Shown here in pieces: positions 28,841-36,824 of a stretch of 64,000 nucleotides of DNA. The stretch spans positions 1,054,001-1,118,000 of the forward strand of contig NC_014931.1 of the NCBI RefSeq assembly GCF_000184745.1, given 5' to 3'. The notes below the pieces were generated by a model. The model made no database searches. It saw only the letters and a program-made list of their open reading frames with translations, and was not told where the DNA came from. Made by a program: the position numbers and the translations under genes. How positions within the stretch are numbered: position 1 is the stretch's first letter; the number at the start of each line of letters is the position of its first letter. This DNA comes from Variovorax paradoxus EPS. GTDB taxonomy: Bacteria; Pseudomonadota; Gammaproteobacteria; Burkholderiales; Burkholderiaceae_C.

Positions 28841-28860
28841 TTCCCCCTGTAACGGGGGAA
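28841..28860 (+). terminator. stem-loop after hslU, probable terminator
   Basis: TTCCCCC (28841-28847) and GGGGGAA (28854-28860) form a 7-bp stem with loop TGTAAC, 12 nt after the hslU stop; the following sequence is T-rich but lacks a continuous run. A second, 9-bp stem GCCGATTCC/GGAATCGGC lies at 28917-28942. Confidence 0.5.
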
Positions 28861-28986
28861 TGCTTCACGCTTTACTTTCACTGCGTGAGCTAAGTACTTC
28901 ATTTTCAACGAAATTCGCCGATTCCGAGGTTTTGGAATCGGCGCTAAGTCGTTGATTCCATTACAAAAAATACCACCAGCGGCCAG

Positions 28987-29014
28987 TTGCGCCCCAAGTG
29001 TTTCCTGCTACAGT
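28987..29014 (+). promoter_or_regulatory. candidate mraZ (dcw) promoter
   Basis: TTGCGC (28987-28992), a 16-nt spacer and TACAGT (29009-29014) form a sigma-70-like promoter. Transcription would start near 29021, inside the AGTG repeat array, which fits repression by MraZ. Confidence 0.5.
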
Positions 29015-29056
29015 GCAAAAAAGTGCAGTTAAGTGGGAAAAAGTGCGGGTAGTGCC
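29011..29056 (+). promoter_or_regulatory. MraZ operator repeats
   Basis: AGTG recurs with exact 10-nt spacing: CAGTGC at 29011, AAGTGC at 29021, AAGTGG at 29031, AAGTGC at 29041, then TAGTGC at 29050. MraZ is known to bind short TGGG-type direct repeats about 10 bp apart upstream of its own gene; here the units are mostly GTGC/GTGG. Positions on one helix face agree with an oligomeric MraZ ring. Confidence 0.75.
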
Positions 29057-29100
29057 TCTTTCGGGCATTGCAGTACCTCCCAACACAGGGGTTTGTGGTC

Positions 29101-29529
29101 GTGTTTCAAGGCGCTTCATCGCTCAGTCTGGATGCCAAGGGGCGGCTCTCCGTGCCGACCCGGCACCGTGACGTCCTGAGCGCGACGGCAGGCGGCCAGC
29201 TCACGATCACCAAGCATCCGCATGGGTGCCTCATGGTGTTCCCCCGTCCCGAATGGGAAAAATTCCGCGAGCGCATCGCCGCGCTGCCGATGTCGGCGCA
29301 GTGGTGGAAGCGCGTCTTCCTCGGTAACGCGATGGACGTCGAGATGGACGGCACCGGCCGCATCCTGGTCTCGCCCGAGCTGCGCGCCGCCACCGGCATC
29401 GCACGCGACACGCTGCTGCTGGGCATGGGCAACCACTTCGAACTCTGGGACAAGGCCACGTACGAGGCCAAGGAGGCCGAGGCCACCCAGGGCGAGATGC
29501 CGGATGTGTTTCAGGACTTCGCGTTCTGA
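29101..29529 (+). CDS. mraZ: transcriptional regulator MraZ
   Basis: 142 residues from a GTG ([21 protein letters not shown]). Two SpoVT-AbrB-like repeats: [14 protein letters not shown] and [17 protein letters not shown]. MraZ represses the dcw operon by binding repeats in front of itself. An alternative GTG lies at 29095; alignment with E. coli (MFRGATLVNLD) favours 29101, with AGGGG 9 nt upstream. First gene of the division and cell-wall cluster. Confidence 0.92.
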   Translation: MFQGASSLSLDAKGRLSVPTRHRDVLSATAGGQLTITKHPHGCLMVFPRPEWEKFRERIAALPMSAQWWKRVFLGNAMDVEMDGTGRILVSPELRAATGIARDTLLLGMGNHFELWDKATYEAKEAEATQGEMPDVFQDFAF

Positions 29530-29537
29530 GGACCCAC

Positions 29538-30461
29538 GTGAACACCCCATGGACCCATACGACCGTCTTGCTGAACGAAGCGGTGGAAGCCCTTCTTTCC
29601 GGCAGCACGGCAGCCACCGGCACCTACGTGGACGCCACCTTCGGTCGGGGAGGGCACGCGCGGGCGATCCTCGCGAGGCTGGCGCCGGAAGGCAGGCTGA
29701 TCGCATTCGACAAGGATGCGGAAGCAGTGGCCGAAGCAGCGCGCATCTCGGATGCGCGTTTTTCTATCCGGCACCAGGGATTCCGTTCGCTGGGCGAGCT
29801 GCCCGATGCGAGCGTCAACGGCTTGCTGATGGACCTGGGCGTGAGTTCGCCGCAAATCGACAACCCGGTGCGCGGCTTCAGTTTTCGATTCGACGGCCCG
29901 CTCGACATGCGCATGGACACCACGCGCGGCGAGAGCGTGGCCGAGTGGCTGGCAACGGCCGAACTTCAGCAGATTGCAGAGGTGATCCGTGACTATGGCG
30001 AAGAACGGTTTGCTGTTCAGATTGCAAAGGCGATTGTTGCTCGCCGACAAGAACGGGGCCCAATTTCAACCACCACCGAACTGGCCGAGCTCGTGGCTGG
30101 CACGGTCAAAACCCGCGAGCAGGGCCAGAACCCTGCAACGCGCACATTTCAGGCTTTTCGGATTTTCATCAACGCCGAGCTTGAAGAGCTGCAACAGGCG
30201 CTAGAGGCGAGCCTGTCCGTGTTGCAGCCCGGCGGCCGGCTCGCGGTGATCAGCTTCCACTCGCTGGAAGACCGCATCGTCAAGCAGTTCATCGCCAAGC
30301 ACTCGAAAGAGGTCTACGACCGCCGGGCGCCCTTCGCTGCGCCCAAGGTGATGAAGCTCAACGCGCTCGAGCGCATCAAGCCGTCCGAAGACGAAGTGCG
30401 CGGCAATCCGCGCTCGCGCAGCGCGATCCTGCGCGTCGCCGAACGCACCGAGGCCAACTGA
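29538..30461 (+). CDS. rsmH: 16S rRNA (cytosine(1402)-N4)-methyltransferase RsmH
   Basis: 307 residues. Methylates C1402 of 16S rRNA. The start [13 protein letters not shown], motif [61 protein letters not shown] and [14 protein letters not shown] are all present. It follows mraZ by 8 nt, its conserved place in the dcw cluster. Confidence 0.95.
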   Translation: MNTPWTHTTVLLNEAVEALLSGSTAATGTYVDATFGRGGHARAILARLAPEGRLIAFDKDAEAVAEAARISDARFSIRHQGFRSLGELPDASVNGLLMDLGVSSPQIDNPVRGFSFRFDGPLDMRMDTTRGESVAEWLATAELQQIAEVIRDYGEERFAVQIAKAIVARRQERGPISTTTELAELVAGTVKTREQGQNPATRTFQAFRIFINAELEELQQALEASLSVLQPGGRLAVISFHSLEDRIVKQFIAKHSKEVYDRRAPFAAPKVMKLNALERIKPSEDEVRGNPRSRSAILRVAERTEAN

Positions 30462-30463
30462 TC

Positions 30464-30811
30464 ATGGCCCGCTTGAACCTGCTCCTGCTGATGGCCGTCA
30501 TCGCGACGTCGCTCTATCTCGTCCATACGCAGTACCGCTCGCGCCAGCTCTACACCGAGCTCGACCGCGTGCAGCAGGAAGCTCGCCGTCTCGAAACCGA
30601 CCACGACCGTCTGCAAGTCGAGAAGCGTGCGCAGGCCACGCCGTTGCGCGTCGAGAAGCTCGCCAAGGAGCAGCTTCAGATGCGCACCACCACGCCGGCG
30701 ATCACGCAGTACGTGCGCCCGGACGGTTCGGTGATTCCGGCCATCGCGCCGCTGCCGCCCGTCGTGCCGCCGAAGCCGGCCGCCACCACCGCCAGGGGGG
30801 CTGCACGATGA
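30464..30811 (+). CDS. ftsL: cell division protein FtsL
   Basis: 115 residues, bitopic. A short N-terminus is followed by one helix (LNLLLLMAVIATSLYLVHTQ) and a periplasmic leucine-zipper-like coil (LYTELDRVQQEARRLETDHD). It bridges FtsB-FtsQ and activates FtsWI. The C-terminal tail is Pro-rich. The stop overlaps ftsI by ATGA. Confidence 0.88.
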   Translation: MARLNLLLLMAVIATSLYLVHTQYRSRQLYTELDRVQQEARRLETDHDRLQVEKRAQATPLRVEKLAKEQLQMRTTTPAITQYVRPDGSVIPAIAPLPPVVPPKPAATTARGAAR

Positions 30812-32562
30812 GCCGTCGCGACCGCAGCGTTCGCTACACCACCAGCCCCTTGCTCGCGAGCAAGACGCCGGTGTGGCGCAGCAAGTTCATCGTCGCGGGC
30901 ATCGCCTTCGGCTTCCTCGGGCTGGCGGGGCGCGCCGCGTACGTGCAGGTCTTCAACAACAGCTTCTTCCAGCGGCAGGGCGAAGTGCGCTTTGCGCGCA
31001 CGCTCGAGCTGCCTGCCAACCGCGGCCGCATCCTGGACCGCAACGGGCTCATCCTCGCCTCCAGCGTGGTGGCGCCCAGCATCTGGGCGATTCCGGAAGA
31101 CATCGAGCGCGACGACCCCGAGGTGCGCGCCAAGCTCAAGCTGGTGGCCAAGCTGCTCGAGATGCCGCAGAAGGACTTCGACAAGAAGCTGCAGGACGAG
31201 GACAAGACCTTCGTCTGGATCAAGCGCCAGGTCGACGAACCCATCGCCAAGCAGATCGCCGCGATGAACCTCAAGGGCATCTACCAGCGCAAGGAATACA
31301 AGCGCCAGTACCCCGAGGGCGAGGCGGCCGCGCACGTGGTGGGCTTCACCAACGTCGAAGACAGCGGCCAGGAAGGCATCGAGCTCGCGTTCAACAAGGA
31401 GCTGGCCGGCAAGGCGGGCTCGCGCCGCGTCATCAAGGACCGCCTGGGCCGCGTGGTCGAAGGCGTGGGCGACATCGTGCCGCCGCTGGACGGCCAGGAC
31501 ATCCAGTTGAGCGTCGACAGCAAGGTGCAGTTCTTCGCCTACCAGAAGCTGCGCGACGCGGTGACCGCGCGCAAGGCCAAGGCCGGCAGCGTGGTGGTGC
31601 TCGACTCCATCACCGGCGAGGTGCTGGCGCTGGCCAACTACCCGAGCTACGTGCCCGACAAGCGCCAGAACCTCACCGGCGAACAGCTGCGCAACCGCGC
31701 CGTCACCGACACCTTCGAGCCCGGCTCGACGATGAAGCCCATCACCGTCGGCATGGCGCTGGAAGCCGGCCGCGTGAAGCCTTCGACGCTGATCGAAACC
31801 GGCCCCGGCCGATACCAGCTCGGCGGCTTCACCATCAGCGACACGCACAACTACGGCACGCTGACGGTCGAGGGCGTGATCCAGAAGTCGAGCAACGTAG
31901 GCGCGCTCAAGATCGCCCAGAAGATGACCCCGCACGAGATGTGGGACACCTACACCGCGCTCGGCTACGGCCAGAAGCCGCAGATCCAGTTCCCCGGCGC
32001 CGTGACGGGCCGGCTGCGTCCATGGAAGACCTGGAAGCCGGTCGAGCAGGCCACCATGGCCTACGGCTACGGCCTGTCGGCATCGCTGTTCCAGATGGCG
32101 CACTCGTACACGGCGTTCGCGCACGACGGCTCGATCATCCCGGTCACCATCCTGAAGAACTCCGAGCCGCCGGTCGGCGTGCGGGTGTTCTCGCCCTCCA
32201 ATGCGCTGGCGGTGCGCAAGATGCTGCAGATGGCCGCCGGACCCGGCGGCACCGGCACGCGCGCGCAGACGGTCGGCTACTCGGTCGGCGGCAAGTCGGG
32301 CACGGCCCACAAGCAGGTCGGCAAGGGCTACGCAAGCAACAAGTACCGCGCCTGGTTCACCGGCATGGCGCCCATCGAGAAGCCGCGCATCATCGTCGCG
32401 GTGATGATCGACGAGCCCAGCGACGGCCAGTATTTCGGCGGCGTTGCGGCAGCGCCCGTGTTCAGCGAAGTCGTGCAGCAGACGCTGCGCATGATGAACG
32501 TCGCGCCCGATCTGGCGGTCAAACCCCTTGTGATGACGCAGGGCGTCGACGAGAGCTTCTGA
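30808..32562 (+). CDS. ftsI: peptidoglycan D,D-transpeptidase FtsI (PBP3)
   Basis: 584 residues. Class B penicillin-binding protein of the septum. One N-terminal helix (FIVAGIAFGFLGLAGRAAYV), a pedestal domain with RGRILDRNGLILA, then the transpeptidase: the active Ser lies in GSTMKP (SxxK), the SxN motif in KSSNVG, and the third motif is KSGTA. Complete length. Partner of FtsW further along in the cluster. Confidence 0.95.
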   Translation: MSRRDRSVRYTTSPLLASKTPVWRSKFIVAGIAFGFLGLAGRAAYVQVFNNSFFQRQGEVRFARTLELPANRGRILDRNGLILASSVVAPSIWAIPEDIERDDPEVRAKLKLVAKLLEMPQKDFDKKLQDEDKTFVWIKRQVDEPIAKQIAAMNLKGIYQRKEYKRQYPEGEAAAHVVGFTNVEDSGQEGIELAFNKELAGKAGSRRVIKDRLGRVVEGVGDIVPPLDGQDIQLSVDSKVQFFAYQKLRDAVTARKAKAGSVVVLDSITGEVLALANYPSYVPDKRQNLTGEQLRNRAVTDTFEPGSTMKPITVGMALEAGRVKPSTLIETGPGRYQLGGFTISDTHNYGTLTVEGVIQKSSNVGALKIAQKMTPHEMWDTYTALGYGQKPQIQFPGAVTGRLRPWKTWKPVEQATMAYGYGLSASLFQMAHSYTAFAHDGSIIPVTILKNSEPPVGVRVFSPSNALAVRKMLQMAAGPGGTGTRAQTVGYSVGGKSGTAHKQVGKGYASNKYRAWFTGMAPIEKPRIIVAVMIDEPSDGQYFGGVAAAPVFSEVVQQTLRMMNVAPDLAVKPLVMTQGVDESF

Positions 32563-32564
32563 GC

Positions 32565-34118
32565 ATGCTGACACTCACCTCCCCCCAAATGGCCGCGCTC
32601 TGGCTCAAGGAGCGCGTGCAGGGTGCGCTGCATGCCGACAGCCGTCCGGTGGGCGCGGGCGACGGCTTCATCGCCTGGCCCGGCGCCGCGACCGACGGGC
32701 GCAAGCACGTGGCCGCCGCGCTGGCGCAGGGCGCCGCGGCCTGCCTGGTCGAGCACGAAGGCGTCGATGCCTTCGGCTTCGGTGAGGATGACCGCATCGC
32801 GAGCTACCCCGGGCTCAAGGCCGCGACCGGCCCGATCGCCTCGGCTTTTTACGACAACCCCTCGGCGCTGCTCGACGTGCTGGCAGTGACCGGCACCAAC
32901 GGCAAGACCTCCACCGCGTGGTGGCTGGCCGAATCGCTTTCGACGCTGCGCGCGGCCGGCGGCGTTCGCGCGATGCGGCCCGACGGGACCACGGAGCGCA
33001 GCGCGCCGTCGCCCTGCGCCGTGATGGGCACGCTGGGCATCGGCGTGCCACCCGATCTCACCTACACCGGCCTCACCACGCCCGACCCCGTGATGATGCA
33101 GGGCGAACTGCGCGCGCTGGTCGAGCGCGGCTTCGGCGCCTGCGCCATCGAAGCATCGTCGATCGGCATCGCCGAGCGACGGCTCGATGGCGCGCAGATC
33201 GCGGTCGCGGTGTTCACCAATTTCACGCAGGACCACCTCGACTACCACGGCAGCATGGATGCCTACTGGGAAGCCAAGGCCGAGCTCTTCCGCTGGCCGG
33301 GCCTGCGCGCCGCGGTGATCAACATCGACGACATGCACGGCGCGAGCCTGTGCGCGAACTTGGTCGATGCCGGCATCGGCGCGCTCGATGTCTGGACGGT
33401 GTCGGCCGGCGGCAAGCCGGCGCGCCTCGTGGCACGCGACATCGGCTACGACGCGCAGGGCCTGCAGTTTTCGGTGACCGAGCAGGGGAGCGTGTCGGTC
33501 GAGCGTCTTTCCACCGGTCTCATCGGCCAGTACAACGTCGCGAACCTGCTCGGCGTGCTCGGCACGCTGCGCGCGCTGGGCCTGTCGCTCTCGCGGGCTG
33601 TTGCCGCGTGCGCCAACCTCACCAGCGTGCCCGGCCGCATGGAACGCGTGAGCGTCGGTGGCAATGCGCCTCTTGCGGTGGTCGACTACGCCCACACGCC
33701 CGATGCACTCGACAAGGCACTCGCAGGCCTGCGCCCGCTCGCGCAGCAGCGCGGCGGTGCGCTCTGGTGCCTGTTCGGCTGCGGTGGCGACCGCGACCCG
33801 ATCAAGCGCCCGATGATGGCGGCCGTCGCCGAACGCCAGGCCGACCACGTCATCGTGACCAGCGACAACCCGCGCAGCGAAAAGCCCGACGCGATCATCA
33901 GCCAGGTGCTGCGCGGCTTCTCTCGCTCCGACGCCGCCCAGGTGCAGCCCGACCGCGCCGCCGCCATCGCCGACGCGATCGCACAGGCCGCGCCGCAGGA
34001 CGTGGTGCTGATCGCCGGCAAGGGCCACGAGGCCTGGCAGGAGATTGCGGGCCAGCGCCTGCCGTTCTCCGACAAGACCCACGCGCTGGATGCGCTGACG
34101 AAGCGAGGTGCGGCATGA
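32565..34118 (+). CDS. murE: UDP-N-acetylmuramoyl-tripeptide synthetase MurE (meso-DAP adding)
   Basis: 517 residues. ATP-dependent ligase adding the third residue of the stem peptide. The P-loop is TGTNGKTSTAWW, followed by FTNFTQDHLDYHG and DYAHTPDALDKAL. The motif SDNPRSEKP (DNPR) marks meso-diaminopimelate as substrate, which fits dapF upstream. A segment at residues about 126-146 (RAAGGVRAMRPDGTTERSAP) is longer than usual. It starts 2 nt after the ftsI stop. Confidence 0.95.
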   Translation: MLTLTSPQMAALWLKERVQGALHADSRPVGAGDGFIAWPGAATDGRKHVAAALAQGAAACLVEHEGVDAFGFGEDDRIASYPGLKAATGPIASAFYDNPSALLDVLAVTGTNGKTSTAWWLAESLSTLRAAGGVRAMRPDGTTERSAPSPCAVMGTLGIGVPPDLTYTGLTTPDPVMMQGELRALVERGFGACAIEASSIGIAERRLDGAQIAVAVFTNFTQDHLDYHGSMDAYWEAKAELFRWPGLRAAVINIDDMHGASLCANLVDAGIGALDVWTVSAGGKPARLVARDIGYDAQGLQFSVTEQGSVSVERLSTGLIGQYNVANLLGVLGTLRALGLSLSRAVAACANLTSVPGRMERVSVGGNAPLAVVDYAHTPDALDKALAGLRPLAQQRGGALWCLFGCGGDRDPIKRPMMAAVAERQADHVIVTSDNPRSEKPDAIISQVLRGFSRSDAAQVQPDRAAAIADAIAQAAPQDVVLIAGKGHEAWQEIAGQRLPFSDKTHALDALTKRGAA

Positions 34119-34173
34119 GTCGCCGGGCCGCTCCCAAGACGAATACCGCAGCGCGAAGCGCGGAGGTCTCCGA

Positions 34174-35613
34174 ATGACGGATATGACGCCGCTGAACATG
34201 ACGCTCGCTCAAGCGCAGCAATGGATTCCGGGTTCGCGCCTCGTGGGCGACCCGGCCACGGTCATCGCGCGCGTACACACCGACACCCGCACGCTGGCAG
34301 ACGGCGACCTGTTCGTCGCCCTCAAGGGCGAGCGTTTCGACGCCAACGATTTCCTGGCCCAGGCCAAGGAAAAGGGCGCCATCGCAGCCATTGCCCACCA
34401 CGGCCTCGAAGCCGCCGGCCTCGCGGGCCTCGAAGTGCCCGACTCGCTGGTGGCACTGGGCGCGCTCGGCGCCGGCTGGCGCGCGCAGTTCGAGCTGCCG
34501 CTGATCGCCGTCACCGGCAGCAACGGCAAGACGACCGTCACGCAGATGATCGCGGCGATCCTCGTCGCCTTCCGCGCCGACCGCGCGCTCGCGACTGCCG
34601 GCAACTTCAACAACGAGATCGGCGTGCCGCTGACGCTGCTGCGCCTGCGCGCGCGCCACCAGCACGCGGTGCTGGAGCTGGGCATGAACCATCCGGGCGA
34701 GATCGCGCGGCTGTCCGCCATCTCGCGCCCGACGATCGCGCTGGTCAACAACGCCCAGCGCGAGCACCAGGAATTCATGGCCACCGTCGAGGCGGTCGCC
34801 ATCGAGAACGCCGCCGTCTTCGCGGTGCTGCCCGACGACGGCACGGCCGTCTTCCCGTATGGCGACACCTTCACCTCGCTCTGGACCGACATGGCGCACG
34901 ACGGCGGTTCCCGCCGCTGCATGACCTTCGGCGAAGACGAAGGCGCCGACATCTCGCTCGAGAGCGCCGAATGGAAGCAGGGCGCCTGGGCCGTTCGCGT
35001 GCGCACGCCGCTCGGCAACTTCGACGCGAGCCTGCACATCGCCGGCCGCCACAACGCGGGCAACGCGTTGGCCGCCACCGCCTGCGCGTTGGCCGCGGGC
35101 GTGCCGATCGACCGCATCGCCGAGGGCCTGTCGGCCTTCGAGCCGGTGAAGGGCCGCTCCAAGGCCAGCGAGGTCGTGCTGTCGAACAAGCACGTGCTCA
35201 CGCTGGTCGACGACAGCTACAACGCCAACCCCGATTCCGTGATCGCCGCCATCGACGTGCTCGCGGGCCTACCCGGCCCGCACCTCTTGGTGCTGGGGGA
35301 CATGGGCGAGGTCGGCAACCGCGCGCCGGAGTTCCACGCCGAGGTCGGCGCCTGGGCGAAGCGGCGCGGCATCGAGGCCGTCTACACGCTCGGCACCGAA
35401 ACCGCGCACACCATCGCCGCTTTCCAGGATGCGGACAACGGCCGTCATTTCAACGACTACGAAGCGCTCCATGCCGCCGTGCTCGCCCGCCTGCCGCTGG
35501 TCGGCAGCGTGCTCGTCAAGGGCTCGCGCTTCATGAAGATGGAACGCGTGGTGCAAGCGATTGGCGATCTTGCTCAGTCACAACCCAAAACAACAAAAGG
35601 AGGCCGGTCATGA
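34174..35613 (+). CDS. murF: UDP-N-acetylmuramoyl-tripeptide--D-alanyl-D-alanine ligase MurF
   Basis: 479 residues. Adds D-Ala-D-Ala to the UDP-tripeptide. P-loop VTGSNGKTTVTQM, then NFNNEIGVPLTLL, LGMNHPGEI and DDSYNANPDS. GGAGG 7 nt upstream supports the ATG at 34174 over the longer frame from 34108. Its stop overlaps the ATG of an 11-codon mini-ORF that lies between it and mraY. Confidence 0.95.
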   Translation: MTDMTPLNMTLAQAQQWIPGSRLVGDPATVIARVHTDTRTLADGDLFVALKGERFDANDFLAQAKEKGAIAAIAHHGLEAAGLAGLEVPDSLVALGALGAGWRAQFELPLIAVTGSNGKTTVTQMIAAILVAFRADRALATAGNFNNEIGVPLTLLRLRARHQHAVLELGMNHPGEIARLSAISRPTIALVNNAQREHQEFMATVEAVAIENAAVFAVLPDDGTAVFPYGDTFTSLWTDMAHDGGSRRCMTFGEDEGADISLESAEWKQGAWAVRVRTPLGNFDASLHIAGRHNAGNALAATACALAAGVPIDRIAEGLSAFEPVKGRSKASEVVLSNKHVLTLVDDSYNANPDSVIAAIDVLAGLPGPHLLVLGDMGEVGNRAPEFHAEVGAWAKRRGIEAVYTLGTETAHTIAAFQDADNGRHFNDYEALHAAVLARLPLVGSVLVKGSRFMKMERVVQAIGDLAQSQPKTTKGGRS

Positions 35614-35645
35614 CGCATGAGCCGCGCGATACAACATGCTGCTGA
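35610..35645 (+). CDS. 11-residue mini-ORF between murF and mraY
   Basis: AAAAGGAGG (35595-35603) lies 6 nt before ATG 35610, which opens [11 protein letters not shown] and stops at 35645, 7 nt past the mraY ATG at 35636. The ATG overlaps the murF stop (ATGA). The mraY frame is closed by a stop at 35618-35620, so this strong ribosome site cannot serve mraY directly. It probably couples mraY translation to murF; a stable peptide is unlikely. Confidence 0.45.
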   Translation: MTHEPRDTTCC

Positions 35646-36814
35646 GCCTTGCCCAATGGCTGCAGACGCTTTCGCCCGAGTTCGGGTTTTTGCGCGTTTT
35701 CCAGTACCTCACCTTCCGCGCGCTGATGGCCGCGGTGACCGCGCTGCTGGTCGGCCTGGTGGCCGGCCCGTACGTGATCCGCCGCCTCGCCGCGCTCAAG
35801 ATCGGCCAGCCGGTGCGCGGCTACGGCATGGAAACGCACCTCACCAAGAGCGGCACGCCCACCATGGGCGGCGTGCTGGTGCTGTTCGCGATCGCTTTTG
35901 CCACGCTGCTGTGGTTCGACATCTCGAACCGCTTCGTGTGGATCGTGCTGTGGGTGACGATGGGCTTCGGCGCCATCGGCTGGGTCGACGACTGGCGCAA
36001 GGTGGTGCGCAAGGACCCCGAGGGCATGCGCTCGCGCGAGAAGTATTTCTGGCAATCGGTGGTCGGCCTGCTCGCGGGCTTCTACCTGCTCTTCAGCATT
36101 TCCGAGAGCTCCAACTGGCGCGTGCTGCAGCTGTTCTTCGCATGGGTGCAATCGGGGTTCGACCTCGACTTTCCGCCCAAGATCAACCTCTTGGTGCCCT
36201 TCTTCAAGGAAGTGAGCTACCCGCTCGGCGGCATCGGCTTCGTGATCCTCACCTACCTCGTGATCGTGGGCGCTAGCAACGCGGTGAACCTCACTGACGG
36301 GCTCGACGGCCTCGCGATCATGCCGGTGGTGATGGTGGGCTCGGCGCTGGGCGTGTTCGCCTATGTCACGGGCAGCGCGGTGTATTCCAAGTACCTGCTG
36401 TTCCCCAATATCCCTGGTTCGGGCGAACTGCTGGTGTTCTGCTCGGCGATGGCTGGCGCGGGCCTCGCGTTCCTCTGGTTCAACACGCACCCGGCCCAAG
36501 TGTTCATGGGCGACGTGGGCGCGCTCGCGCTCGGCGGCGCGCTGGGCACCATCGCGGTCATCGTGCGCCAGGAGATCGTGTTCTTCATCATGGGCGGCAT
36601 CTTCGTGGTCGAGGCGATCTCGGTGATGGCGCAGGTCATGTACTTCAAGTACACGAAGAAGCGCTACGGCGAAGGTCGCCGCGTGCTGAAGATGGCGCCG
36701 TTGCACCACCATTTCGAGAAGAGCGGCTGGCGCGAGACGCAGGTCGTGGTGCGCTTCTGGATCATCACGATGCTTTTGTGCCTCGTGGGTCTTTCGACGC
36801 TGAAGCTGCGGTGA
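35636..36814 (+). CDS. mraY: phospho-N-acetylmuramoyl-pentapeptide-transferase MraY
   Basis: 392 residues, ten membrane helices. Makes lipid I from UDP-MurNAc-pentapeptide and undecaprenyl phosphate. Signature segments: [22 protein letters not shown] (catalytic Asp pair), [13 protein letters not shown], and [13 protein letters not shown]. The ATG at 35636 is the only start possible in this frame after the stop at 35618, yet it has no ribosome site of its own; see the mini-ORF. murD follows after 10 nt. Confidence 0.95.
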   Translation: MLLSLAQWLQTLSPEFGFLRVFQYLTFRALMAAVTALLVGLVAGPYVIRRLAALKIGQPVRGYGMETHLTKSGTPTMGGVLVLFAIAFATLLWFDISNRFVWIVLWVTMGFGAIGWVDDWRKVVRKDPEGMRSREKYFWQSVVGLLAGFYLLFSISESSNWRVLQLFFAWVQSGFDLDFPPKINLLVPFFKEVSYPLGGIGFVILTYLVIVGASNAVNLTDGLDGLAIMPVVMVGSALGVFAYVTGSAVYSKYLLFPNIPGSGELLVFCSAMAGAGLAFLWFNTHPAQVFMGDVGALALGGALGTIAVIVRQEIVFFIMGGIFVVEAISVMAQVMYFKYTKKRYGEGRRVLKMAPLHHHFEKSGWRETQVVVRFWIITMLLCLVGLSTLKLR

Positions 36815-36824
36815 GAAGAAACAG

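Noticed and set aside
29068..29100. Upstream start of mraZ at 29068
   Set aside because: The extra 11 residues are not part of MraZ, and the start would leave AGGGG inside the gene.
34108..34173. Upstream start of murF
   Set aside because: Extra 22 residues overlap murE and are unlike MurF; GGAGG supports 34174.
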